A stretch of DNA of 64,000 nucleotides from Halorubrum sp. F4 (lineage in GTDB: Archaea; Halobacteriota; Halobacteria; Halobacteriales; Haloferacaceae), in assembly GCF_027257195.1 (NCBI RefSeq), contig NZ_JAPDFS010000003.1:393018-457017 (forward strand). The letters run 5' to 3'. The position numbers and the translations under genes were made by a program. The notes under the pieces are model-generated. The model searched no databases, was not told the origin of the DNA, and saw only the letters and a program-made list of their open reading frames with translations. Each line of letters starts with the position of its first letter. Positions within the stretch are counted from its first letter, which is position 1. Of the stretch, positions 1 to 10,200 are shown one piece after another.

Positions 1-1766
1 AGGCGTACAAGTGGGACCTCGAGAGCGTCTTCGCCGACGACGAGGCGTGGGCGGCCGCATACGAGGAGGTCGAGGGACGGATCGACGAGCTCGGAGCCTA
101 CGAGGGCCGCGTCACCGAGAGTCCCGAGACCCTCCTCGAACTGCTTCGGCTCCGCGAGGAGGTGTTCCGCGAGCTGTCGGCGGTCGCGGTGTACGCCCGG
201 CTCCGAAGCGCGGAGGACACTCGGAATCAGGAGTATCAGGCGATGTCGGCGAAGGCGTCCTCGCTCCAGTCGGAGGCCTCGAGCGCGATCTCGTACCTTC
301 GACCGGAGCTCCAGTCGCTGACCGAGTCGGACGTCGAGGCGTTCCTCGAAACCGAACCCGACCTCGCCGAGTACGAACACTACCTCGACGACGTGTTGCG
401 GACCAAAGCGCACACGCGGTCGGCGGAGGTCGAGGAGGTGCTCGCGGACCTCTCGGAGGTCACGAGCGCCCCGAGCGAGATCTACTCGATGCTGACGAAC
501 GCGGACATGACCTACGGCGTCGTCGAGGATCCCGACGGCGAGGAGGTGGAGATCACCCAGGCCAACTTCACGAAGCTCCAGACGAACCCGGACCGCGACT
601 TCCGCCGGCGGGTCCACGAGACGTTCTACGACGAGTGGGCCGACGTGCGAAACACCGTGGGAACGAGCCTGGAGAAGGCGGTCCGCGAACACGTCGCGAG
701 CGCGGGGATCCGCGACTACGACACCGCCCGCGAGGCCGCCCTCGACGGCTCGAACGTCCCCGTCGAGGTGTACGACACGCTCGTGGAGACGGTCGACGAC
801 AACCTGGCGACGCTCCACCGACACGCCGAGTTGAAACGGGCGGCGCTCGGCGTCGACACGCTGGAGAGCCACGACCTCTACATGTCACTGACGGGCGACC
901 AGGGCCCCGATATCGAGTACGACCAGGCCGTCGAGTGGGTCATCGAGGCGGTGGCACCGCTCGGCGAGGCGTACCAGGAGCGGATGGCCGAGGGGCTCGA
1001 GAGCCGGTGGATCGACGTCTACGAGAACCGCGGGAAGCGCTCGGGTGCGTTCTCCTCGGGCACCTACGACACCCAGCCGTTCATCCTGATGAACTACCAG
1101 GACGACGTGGCCTCGATGTACACGCTGGCACACGAGCTGGGCCACTCGATGCACTCGGAGCTGGCCGGCGACGCCCAGCCGTGGCACGACGCGAGCTACG
1201 AGATCTTCGTCGCCGAGATCGCCTCCACCGTCAACGAGACCCTGTTGACCCACCACCTGCTCGAGACCGTCGAGGACGACGAGCTCCGGACCCACGTGCT
1301 CGACGAGTACCTCGAGCGGTTCCGCTCCACGCTGTTCCGCCAGACGATGTTCGCGACGTTCGAACAGCGGATCCACGAGCGCGTCGAGGCCGGCGAGGCG
1401 CTCACCCCGGACGTCTTCGACGAGCTCTACGCCGATCTGAAGGGCGACTACTACGAGCCGGCCGAACTGGCCGGCGGGATCGAACGCGAGTGGGAGCGGA
1501 TCCCCCACTTCTACTACGACTTCTACGTGTACCAGTACGCGACCGGCATCTCCGCCGCGGCCGCGATCGTCGAGCGCGTGCTCGAGGAGGGCGAGCCCGC
1601 GGCCGCCGACTACCGCGAGATGCTGGAGGCGGGCGGCTCCGACTACCCGCTCGAGGTCGTCGAACTCGCCGGCATCGACATGGCCTCGCCGGACCCGATC
1701 GAGTCCGCGGTGGGGATCTACGACGACTACCTCGACGAGGTCGCGGCGTTACTCGAGTTGGCGTAG
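1..1766 (+). CDS. pepF: Oligoendopeptidase F (M3 family), 5' end outside the window
   Basis: Cytoplasmic zinc metallopeptidase that cleaves short oligopeptides. The zinc site HELGH is encoded at 1131-1145, followed by the usual M3 downstream glutamate region (YEIFVAEIASTVNE, about 1198-1239). The frame is open from base 3 to the stop at 1764-1766, and residues before the GTG at 162 (AYKWDLESVFADDEAW) match the usual start region of PepF. The gene therefore begins before the window and 162 is not the start. About 587 residues are visible of a family of roughly 600. The downstream neighbour has its own promoter, so this is the end of its transcription unit. The family call is firm; the physiological substrate is unknown. 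Confidence 0.93.
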   Translation, partial: AYKWDLESVFADDEAWAAAYEEVEGRIDELGAYEGRVTESPETLLELLRLREEVFRELSAVAVYARLRSAEDTRNQEYQAMSAKASSLQSEASSAISYLRPELQSLTESDVEAFLETEPDLAEYEHYLDDVLRTKAHTRSAEVEEVLADLSEVTSAPSEIYSMLTNADMTYGVVEDPDGEEVEITQANFTKLQTNPDRDFRRRVHETFYDEWADVRNTVGTSLEKAVREHVASAGIRDYDTAREAALDGSNVPVEVYDTLVETVDDNLATLHRHAELKRAALGVDTLESHDLYMSLTGDQGPDIEYDQAVEWVIEAVAPLGEAYQERMAEGLESRWIDVYENRGKRSGAFSSGTYDTQPFILMNYQDDVASMYTLAHELGHSMHSELAGDAQPWHDASYEIFVAEIASTVNETLLTHHLLETVEDDELRTHVLDEYLERFRSTLFRQTMFATFEQRIHERVEAGEALTPDVFDELYADLKGDYYEPAELAGGIEREWERIPHFYYDFYVYQYATGISAAAAIVERVLEEGEPAAADYREMLEAGGSDYPLEVVELAGIDMASPDPIESAVGIYDDYLDEVAALLELA

Positions 1767-1850
1767 CCGAGACGGCGACCGAGTACCGTTCGGCCGGCGG
1801 CGTCCTCCTCTCCGTGACGACCGACGGATACGACCACCCCACTGACCGAA

Positions 1851-1860
1851 GAATTTAAAC
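1851..1860 (+). promoter_or_regulatory. TATA box of the giant gene pair
   Basis: GAATTTAAAC preceded by a purine-rich BRE-like ACCGAA, in an AT-rich pocket of otherwise GC-rich sequence. It would start transcription near 1880-1885 and give a leader of about 110 bases before the ATG at 1995. Inferred from sequence only. Confidence 0.55.
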
Positions 1861-1865
1861 CCTCG

Positions 1866-1887
1866 TTTCGTGACAACTATCACGAAA
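1866..1887. promoter_or_regulatory. Palindromic operator between TATA box and predicted transcription start
   Basis: Perfect inverted repeat TTTCGTGA, 6 bases, TCACGAAA. A third half-site, TTTCGTG, lies at 1915-1921. The position just downstream of the TATA box is where archaeal repressors usually block polymerase, so the giant gene pair is probably controlled by a dimeric repressor. The regulator is not identifiable here. Confidence 0.55.
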
Positions 1888-1994
1888 GTTTCGGAAGGAA
1901 GAACGTAGGCGTCGTTTCGTGTTCCAGCGTCCGGTCCTCGGCCCGTGGGGATCGCCCGATCGCTGTATCCGGGCGATGCCGAGCGATCCGGCCC

Positions 1995-4900
1995 ATGACA
2001 CACCTCGCACTGACACCCCTCGGCGTTGACGGCGACGCACAGCCCCGCGACGAGTATCCCGACCTTTCCCCCGGGATTCACCTCCGATGGGCGTTTCCCC
2101 CACACCGCGGCTTCCCCCGTGGCGGCTACTACCTCTTCAGGCGTCGCCATCGGGAAGCGCCCCGGCGGCCGCGAGTTCGGCTGACCGCCGCGTTGGATCA
2201 CGACCCCGCAAAGCCCCTCACCGAGGCACACACGGAGGCGGGCCATCGGTTCGGTTTCCCCGAACACGAGCGCGTCTTTCACGTCCAGCACGACGGCAGT
2301 GATGCGGTGATGCCGGTCGGAAGCGATCCGGTTCCGATCGAGCTGCCGGAGCCGTCGTACGCAGTCGACGTATCCGTCGACGTCGAGGGGAGCGATCCGG
2401 TCGTCGTACGGGCGCTCACCGACGACCGCGTCGTCGACGAGACGGAGACGACGGGCGGGCAAGTCAGGCTCTCCGGCGACCGGATCGACGCCGTCTCCTG
2501 TACCGGCGGCGAGCCGAAACGAACCCCCGTGTTCGTGACCGAAGTCGCGCCGCACTTCGTCTCCTCGACCCTCGGTCGGGGATGGAGCCTCGTTCCGAAC
2601 GCACCGGCTCCGATCCGTCTCCCGCTTTCTCACCCCGACTACGCACCCGTCAGCGCAGGCACGACGATCGGCGACCTGGACGAGGCCCGGACGATCGCGA
2701 GGGATCGGATCGAGTACGGCCCGCCCGATCGACTCGTCGACGGCGAGGAGTCCGCTTCCGGAACGGGAACGGTCACCGTCTCGGCGGGTTCCTCGTACGC
2801 GTTCGCGAGCGATCTGTCTCCCGACGACGACCTCGTCGGTGACTGTCTGCGGATCGACGGCGACTCCACCGCGTACGGGATCACCGACGTCGGCGAAGCG
2901 CCCGACGGGTCCACCAGACTCGTCCTCTCCCGGCCGTACCGCGGGACCGGCGGCAGCGACCTGGCGTACGACCTCCTCGCCGACGAGTTCGCCTCGCTCC
3001 ACGACACGCTCTCGGTTCTGGTCGACGAGGGGGGCTCCGGCGGTGGGGGCGGAAGCGGTGGGGGCGGGAGCGGTGGCGGTGGGGGCGGGATGGCGAACCG
3101 GACGCTGCCGGCGTTTCGCGCTCCGGACGGCCTAGCGGTCGTGAACGGCGACGGGTCGACCGTCTTCGGTGGAACCGCCGACGGGTCGGCGGTCGACGGC
3201 TGGAACACCGACTGGACGACCGACCTCGTGGGATCGCGACTCCGCCTCTCGACGGGGTCACACACGGACGTGGTCGTGGTCCATGGCCGGCCGTACGTGT
3301 TCACCGCTAACGCCGGTTGGGACGACGCGACGGTCGGCCGCCGGATCCGCATCGAGGACGACCGTGAGCTGTATCGGATCGTCGACGTTGCGCACTTCCG
3401 GGTCGGCGATCGGACTCTCGAGATATGTACACTCGATCGGCCAGTGAGCGGCCCGTACTACGGCGACCCCGTCGACTGCGTGGTCTACGAGGACCACACC
3501 CACCGGATCGGGTCGGTCGACGAGGCCGACCAACGGCTCCACCTTCGCGGCCGGGTCGGGCTCCGAGCGACGCTGCCCCGCCGCTACCTGATCCACCCGG
3601 CGGCGACCGACGCCGCCGCGGCGTCGCTTCCCACGCAGAACCCGCTCGACGCCGTCCTGACGGCCGCCACCGACCCGGCGGCCGCACAGGCGCTCGGTCT
3701 CTACTGGATCGACGACACGATCGACGACGACGTCTCGTACGACTACATGATCGTCGCCGATCACGCCGACGCGATCCCACCGTTGAGAACGGGGGCGGAC
3801 GCGATGCCGGCGCTCGAAGGGCTTCCCTCCTCGCCGACGACGCCGGGCCTCGATCGGTACATCGCCTTCGACGTGAGCCGGAGCGACGGCGACCCGCTCC
3901 CGGCGCCCGAGGAACCGATGGCGTTCGAGCTGCCGGTCACGGCCGACACCGCGAACGCCGTCGGGCTCCGGTGGGACATGGACGACCTCGACGCGACCGC
4001 CCCGGACGTGGCGACGCCCGTCAAGTACCACCTCTGGCGGTGGAGCGGGGACGAGCCGTGGCGACTGGAGGAGAACTCCGACCTCGCCGGCTACGACCCG
4101 ATCACGGCGAGCTCGAGGGCGGATCTCCTCGCGGACGCGACGCCGATACTCGCGACCGCGCCGGCGGGCCCGCCGCGAACGCCGGAGGGGTGGCCGAACG
4201 TCCGGTTACACGGGACCGACGGCGACCTCGCCGACGGCTGGCACAGCTACCGCGTCGTCGGCGTCGACGTGTTCGGGCGGTTCAGCGAGGCGAGCGAGCC
4301 GGCGACGTGGTACACGACCGACCCGTCGGCGCCGCTCGAGCCGCCGACGCCCGCGCAGAGCACGCATCGTGACCTGGCGATCCGGGTCGAGGACGACTCT
4401 TCGCCCCCGTCGCCGGCCGCCGTCGAGGCCGCCGCGCTCGATCCGGCCGCGTACGACGACCCCGGCGAACTGGTCGACGCCGACCCCGACGAACTCCCGG
4501 CGAACCGCCACGTCAGGGGGGACGAGGCGTATCGAACCTGGCGGGCGAACGATCCCGAGCGGGTCGGCATTCGGGTCCGGTGGACCTGGCCGGCGGGACA
4601 CGCCGACCTCGCCGACGACGTCGACGCCTTCGAGTTGTACGTCTCGCCCGGCCGGACGAACGCCTTCCTCGGGGAGGTGCTCGACGTCGATCCGACCGCG
4701 ACCGGCTACGAGGTCACGGTCGATCTCGACGACGCGTTCGACCCCGATCCCGGGACGCTCGCGGGCACGAGGCTCCTCATCGACGACGCCGCGTTTCCGG
4801 TTCGAGCGGCGACGGCGGCGGCCGATGGCGTGACGCTCACGGTTCGACCGCCGGTTCCGGGCGGGGACGAAGCGGCGACCGACGGCGGTTCGAACGAGAC

Positions 4901-7205
4901 GGACGGCGGCGAGACGGCAACCGATGGCGGCGGGACGGCAACCGATGGCGGCGAGGCGGACGGACTCGTCCCCGAAACGGGCGGCCGCGCAGCCGATGTC
5001 GTCGCGATGTTCCCACAGGTCGGGGGAGCACTCGACGTCGATCGATCGGAACCGGCGGTCGAGGACCGCTGTACCGTCTCGGTGCCGGCCCACTACGACG
5101 CCGGAACGGTCTCCGTCGACCCGGCGTCGACGGCGACGGTGGACGGAACGACCGGAACCGTTGTCGACGGTCACGACACCGGCTGGACCGAGGCGTTGGA
5201 GGGCGAGCGGTTCCGGTCGGTCGACGACGACGTCGTCTACACCGTCGCGCGCGTCGACGGGCCGACGGAACTGGTGTTGGACCGGGAGGTCGCGTCGTCC
5301 ACGCCGGGCGAGCGCCTGCCGTACCGGATCGATCACCCGCTGTGGGACGACGAGCGGGACCCCGACAGCTGGGACGCCAACGTCGCGACGGTCGCGTACG
5401 ATGACGCGAGCGCGCTGGTCGGCACGGACGGGCTCACCGGAACGGACGACGGGACGCGCGTCTACGAGGCGTTCGTCGACGCACCCGCGAGCGGGGAGGG
5501 CGAGGCGTTCGCGCCGTCACTCTCGATGCCGACCGTCTACGCCGACGTCGCGGTGACGGCCGTCGACGACGCCGGACACGAGAGCGCCGTCGACGCGACC
5601 GCGACGATCGCCAGGGTTCTCCACAAGACGCCGGCGACGCCGTCGGTTGCCGTGGAGCCGGCCTCGTTCCATCACGCGACCGAACCGGACTACGACGGCG
5701 AGTCGGCGTACACCGTCCGGTGGGAGCCCGACGCGGACGCCGGCGACGACTACGGCTATCACGTCTTCCGTGCCTTGGACGAGACGCTGTTCGCGACCGA
5801 CTGGGGACGACGGCTCGCCGCCGCGGACGACGGCGATGGGAACGGCGACAGCACCGGCAACGGCGACGCCCCGGAGCGCTCGCTCGACCCCGACGACCCG
5901 GCCCACGACCGCTTCTTCCCGCCCGCCTACCGCGGCGACGACGAGGCGGCCGAGACGGCACGCGAAACGATCGCCGCGGAGGTGAACGCCTTCACGACCC
6001 TCGCGGAGGACGCCGTTTCGGGCGACGGAAACGACGCGGCCGATCCGGACGAGGGGGTCGTGGAGTCGGCGATGGAGGCGTATCGTCGCCTCCGGAGGCC
6101 GGTCGACCTGGACGACGGGGGCGACCCGGGTGGTGCTGACGAGGAGAGCGACGGGGACGACGGAGGCGATGCGGACGACGGGGGGAGCGACGCGGACGAC
6201 GGAGGCGACGCGGACGAGGAGTCCACCGACGCCGCGCTTCTCCGACCGGCGACGCTCGCCACGCTCGCCGCGCTTCCGGGCAACGAGGCGGCCTTCTCCC
6301 AGCGAACCGTCGACGCGCTCGCGCCGAGCGACCACCCGGACCGCGTCGGTCCGGACGGCGACCCCGACGACGAGCCGGACGACGACCTGTGCGCCTGGGT
6401 CGACCGGTTCGACGGCGGCTCACGGAACGTCTACTGCTATCGGGTCGGCACGGTCGACGACGCCGGGAACCGCAGCGACGCCGGCGGGACCGACGGTCCG
6501 CCGATGAGCTACCCGACGATGCCGGTCCGGTCCGCCGGCGGGGTGGCACCGAGACGACCGCGGATCGTCGAGGCCGCCGCCGGCCACGCCGACTCGGACG
6601 CGCCCGACGACCGGGCGATCACCCTGCGGATCGCGGGCGTCGACGATCCGACGCTCGAGAAACTGCTCGTCTATCGGTCTCGTGACCGCGAGCGGGCGAC
6701 GGATCTCCGCCGGGCCGACGAACCCGAGGTGGTTGCGGACCCCGCCGCGCCACGGGACTCGGCGGCCGCCGGCGCGGTCGCGGTCGAGGACGGCGTGCTC
6801 GCGTGGGTCGACGCCGACGTCGAACCGTTCACGACGACGTACTATCGGGTCGTCGGGGTCGGGGAGTCCGGCGCGCACACGGAGCCGACCGCGGTCGCGT
6901 CCGCGGAGGCGTTCGATCGCTCGCCGCCGGACCCGCCGACGTGGGACGACGAGGACCCCGCGGTCGACGACGGCGCGGTGACGCTGTCGTGGAGCCCCGC
7001 CACGGGAGCGCCGTCGGACCTCCGCTATCAGCTACACCGCCGCCCCCACGGCGGCGACGGGGACGACTGGCGTCCCGTGAGCCCCTGGCTCGACCGGACC
7101 ACGTACGAGGACGGGAGTCGCGACCCGAACACGACGTACGATTACCGACTGCTCGTCCTGCGGCCGACCGGCGGCCGTGACGATCTGACCCTGACGGAGG
7201 TGTGA
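1995..7205 (+). CDS. Giant multidomain beta-rich protein of unknown function (1736 aa)
   Basis: Function not recognised. The N-terminus carries a distinctive block (GIHLRWAFPPHRGFPRGGYYLFRR, split here as GIHLRWAFP and PRGGYYLFRR). At least three copies of a roughly 70-residue module follow, with a pattern of tryptophan, 'G.R.RI..D...Y.I..V' and 'L.L.RP', encoded near 2758-2960, 3130-3480 and 5100-5340. This pattern is familiar from phage tail and fibre proteins. Fibronectin-III-like segments lie near 4560-4860, 5640-5800 and 6950-7190. Low-complexity linkers include a glycine-serine stretch at 3031-3090 and acidic DGG repeats at 4900-4970 and 6110-6225. There is no signal peptide and no membrane segment. 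The stop overlaps the start region of the next giant gene, so the two are translationally linked. The gene pair has its own promoter and operator. A cell-surface, tail-like or adhesion role is inference only. Confidence 0.8.
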   Translation: MTHLALTPLGVDGDAQPRDEYPDLSPGIHLRWAFPPHRGFPRGGYYLFRRRHREAPRRPRVRLTAALDHDPAKPLTEAHTEAGHRFGFPEHERVFHVQHDGSDAVMPVGSDPVPIELPEPSYAVDVSVDVEGSDPVVVRALTDDRVVDETETTGGQVRLSGDRIDAVSCTGGEPKRTPVFVTEVAPHFVSSTLGRGWSLVPNAPAPIRLPLSHPDYAPVSAGTTIGDLDEARTIARDRIEYGPPDRLVDGEESASGTGTVTVSAGSSYAFASDLSPDDDLVGDCLRIDGDSTAYGITDVGEAPDGSTRLVLSRPYRGTGGSDLAYDLLADEFASLHDTLSVLVDEGGSGGGGGSGGGGSGGGGGGMANRTLPAFRAPDGLAVVNGDGSTVFGGTADGSAVDGWNTDWTTDLVGSRLRLSTGSHTDVVVVHGRPYVFTANAGWDDATVGRRIRIEDDRELYRIVDVAHFRVGDRTLEICTLDRPVSGPYYGDPVDCVVYEDHTHRIGSVDEADQRLHLRGRVGLRATLPRRYLIHPAATDAAAASLPTQNPLDAVLTAATDPAAAQALGLYWIDDTIDDDVSYDYMIVADHADAIPPLRTGADAMPALEGLPSSPTTPGLDRYIAFDVSRSDGDPLPAPEEPMAFELPVTADTANAVGLRWDMDDLDATAPDVATPVKYHLWRWSGDEPWRLEENSDLAGYDPITASSRADLLADATPILATAPAGPPRTPEGWPNVRLHGTDGDLADGWHSYRVVGVDVFGRFSEASEPATWYTTDPSAPLEPPTPAQSTHRDLAIRVEDDSSPPSPAAVEAAALDPAAYDDPGELVDADPDELPANRHVRGDEAYRTWRANDPERVGIRVRWTWPAGHADLADDVDAFELYVSPGRTNAFLGEVLDVDPTATGYEVTVDLDDAFDPDPGTLAGTRLLIDDAAFPVRAATAAADGVTLTVRPPVPGGDEAATDGGSNETDGGETATDGGGTATDGGEADGLVPETGGRAADVVAMFPQVGGALDVDRSEPAVEDRCTVSVPAHYDAGTVSVDPASTATVDGTTGTVVDGHDTGWTEALEGERFRSVDDDVVYTVARVDGPTELVLDREVASSTPGERLPYRIDHPLWDDERDPDSWDANVATVAYDDASALVGTDGLTGTDDGTRVYEAFVDAPASGEGEAFAPSLSMPTVYADVAVTAVDDAGHESAVDATATIARVLHKTPATPSVAVEPASFHHATEPDYDGESAYTVRWEPDADAGDDYGYHVFRALDETLFATDWGRRLAAADDGDGNGDSTGNGDAPERSLDPDDPAHDRFFPPAYRGDDEAAETARETIAAEVNAFTTLAEDAVSGDGNDAADPDEGVVESAMEAYRRLRRPVDLDDGGDPGGADEESDGDDGGDADDGGSDADDGGDADEESTDAALLRPATLATLAALPGNEAAFSQRTVDALAPSDHPDRVGPDGDPDDEPDDDLCAWVDRFDGGSRNVYCYRVGTVDDAGNRSDAGGTDGPPMSYPTMPVRSAGGVAPRRPRIVEAAAGHADSDAPDDRAITLRIAGVDDPTLEKLLVYRSRDRERATDLRRADEPEVVADPAAPRDSAAAGAVAVEDGVLAWVDADVEPFTTTYYRVVGVGESGAHTEPTAVASAEAFDRSPPDPPTWDDEDPAVDDGAVTLSWSPATGAPSDLRYQLHRRPHGGDGDDWRPVSPWLDRTTYEDGSRDPNTTYDYRLLVLRPTGGRDDLTLTEV

Positions 7206-7207
7206 CC

Positions 7208-10200
7208 ATGCCGACGACACGATCATCCACGGCCGACGCGGAACCGCTCGACGAGCTCATGGCGGACGAGTTCGACCCCATCGGCGTCTCGACCGACAAC
7301 CTGCCCGACTTCCTCGGCGAGGTGCTGGTGGACGACTACGACTACGAGGACGGCGAGGCGAGCGTTTCGCTGCTCGTCGCCGGCGAGCCCGCCCTCTCGA
7401 TCCCCGGCAGCGCCGGCGTCACGTTCGTTCTCGGCGAGCCGGGAACCGGCGAGACGACGGTCGACGCCACCCTGATCGTCGACGCCGAGTGGGAGCTCAC
7501 GATCGAATCGGTCCGACTCACGGCCCGGGTCGACGGCGACGTGCTCCGGCCGACACCGGACGAGGACGGCACGAGGCCGGAGCACCTCGACGTGACGACG
7601 ACCGTCGACGTCGTCGTCGACCACGCGTGGTCGCTCGACGTGAACGGCTTCGAGGGCGTCGACTTGCCGCCCGCGGAGATCGGACACACTGGCGTCGTGA
7701 TCGAGGCGACCGACGTCGTCCTCGACGTCTCGCCGACGGGGCTCTCCCCGGCGATCGCAGACCACGACGATTTCGACGGCTCGTCCGTCGACGACGGCTT
7801 CGTCGGGCTCTTCGTCGGCGACGCGTCGGTCTCCTTCCCCGATCGCTGGCCGGTGTCCGGAGACGTCGTGTTACGCGGGACCGCGATCGGCTCCGGCGGC
7901 CTCAGCGGGACGATCGGGTACGAACCCGACGTCTCCTTCGACCCCGACGCGGAGACGTACACCGGCGAGGGTGCGGGGTCGCTCGGCGACCTCGCGTTCG
8001 CGGTCACCGCGGTCGAGGTGGAGTTCGTCCAGACCGCGCTGTCGACCTGTTCGATCGCGGGCGAGCTGTTCGTCCCGTACTTCGACGAACGGGTCGTCGT
8101 CGACCTCGCGTTCGACATGGACGGCACGCTCACGGCGCGGCTGGTCGGTCTCCCCGACCCTGGGACCGAGTCGGTCGGCGAGGTCACGGACGAGGACCTC
8201 GTCTCGCTCGAGGTGCCCGGCGTCGCCGCGTTCGACGTCGACTCGTTCGGGCTGGTCGTCGCGGGCGACGCGGAGGGGGTCGGCGTCTCGGTCGCCGGCA
8301 CCCTTCGACCGCTCGTCGGCGAGGGGGGCCCCGACGTCGACCCCGGCGTCGACGACCTCGACCTCCCGACGATCGAAGTGCCGGAGATAACGATCGACAG
8401 CGACGGCGAGGTCGACTTCGAGGGGAGCTGGATCGAACTGCCGTCACAGCGGTCGACCGAGCTCCAGGGGATCGAAATCGAGGTGACGAAACTCGGGTTC
8501 GGCACCCGCGACGACGGCTGGCGGTACGTCGCGTTCGGTGGGTCGATCGCCATCGTCGAGGGGATCCCCGCCGGCGCGTCGACCGAGGGACTCCGGGTCG
8601 CGTGGAACCCCGACGGCGACGGCGTCGAGATGACCTTCGACCGCATCGGCGTCGAGTTCGAGGTGCCGGACGCCCTCGCGTTCTCCGGATCGATCGCCTT
8701 CGACCCCGCGGACGAACGGTACTACGGCGACGTCGACCTCGACCTGCTCGCCCTCGACACCTCGATCTCGGCGACGCTGATCGTCGGCCGCGAGACCGGA
8801 CCGGACGGGGAGGCGTTCACCTTCCTCGGGGTCTCGCTCGACGCGAGCCTCCCGGCGGGTATTCCCCTCTTCTCGACCGGGCTGTCCATCTACGGCATGG
8901 GCGGGCTGTACGCGCACAACATGGAGCCGCACCGCGGCGACCGCGAGTGGTACGCCCTGAGCGGCGAGGCCGACGAGAGCTGGTATCACGCGAGCGGCGA
9001 GCCCCGCGTCGACGACTTCGACGCCCAGTGGCGACCCAGTGCCGGCGCGTTCGCGTTCGGCGCCGGGGTCACGCTCGGCACGAGCGCTGACAACGGCTTC
9101 GCGCTCGGCTCCGACCTGCTGCTCGTCATCGCGTTCCCCGGCCCCGTGATCATGCTCGAGGGACGTGCCGACGTCCTCTCTTCGGGTGCGGACGTCGACG
9201 CGGAGGGCGCGTTACGCGCGCTCGCGGTGCTCGACGGCGACGCCGGAAACGTGACCTTCGGCATCGACGCCGCGTTCACGAAGCGGTCGGCGGACGCGAC
9301 CCTCCTCGACGTGCGGGCCGGCGTCGAGGCGCACTACGACTTCGCCGACCCGTCCGCCTGGTATCTGAACCTCGGTCGGCGCGAGCCGCGGGAGGACCGC
9401 GTGCGGGCGGAGGCGCTGCTTTTCACCGCGGAGGGGTACCTGATGATCGACGCCGACCGGGTCGCCACCGGCGCCCGCGCCGGCTACGACGAATCGTTCG
9501 AGTTCGGCCCGCTCGCCGTCTCCTTCGAGGCGTGGGTCGCCGGACACGTCCGGCTCAGCTGGCAGCCGACCCACTTCTCTGGTGAGGTGCTTCTCCACGG
9601 CTCGGTCGAGCTGTCCGCGTTCGGCGTCGGCGCGTCGATCACCGCGGACGCCGCGCTCGGCGCCGAGGCGCTCGATCCGTTCCACCTACACGGCGACGTG
9701 CGCGTCGCGCTCGAGACGCCCTGGCCGCTGCCCGACCCGGAGGCGAGCGTCTCGCTCGAGTGGGGGCCCGTGCCGAGTCCGCCGCCGGTGCCCGCCCCGC
9801 TGGACGGCGTCGCGCTCGGCCACGAACGCGTGACGACGCGGTGGCCGCTCCCGCGCTCCGAGTCGCTCCTGACGCCCGACTACGCGACGGCGGGCGAGGG
9901 CGGCGAGAACGGCGACCGGCTGCTCGGCTACGACGAGGGGCTGCCGACGCCGCCCGACGACGGGACCGTCCCGCCGGAGGACGTCCCCGTCGTCCCCCCG
10001 GACGTGCGGCCCGAATTGACCTTCTCGAAGTCCGTGATCGACGACGGCGACGTCGGCGTCAACGCGTCGACGGCGGGCCCCGAGTGGCGGCTCGTCGGCG
10101 ACCCGACCGACGACGGCCCCGTCGAGGCGCGTTACGGCCTGGAGGACGTCTCGCTGGAGCGGTGGGACGCCGACGCCGGCGGGTGGGTCGACGACGGCCC

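Noticed and set aside
11-1858. Long open frame overlapping pepF in another frame
   Set aside because: Arginine- and glycine-rich translation with no domain pattern. It is a frame shadow of GC-rich coding DNA.
6110-6225. Acidic DGG/DDGG repeat in the first giant gene as a separate mobile repeat
   Set aside because: It is an in-frame low-complexity linker of a kind common in halophile proteins, with imperfect codon-level repeats.
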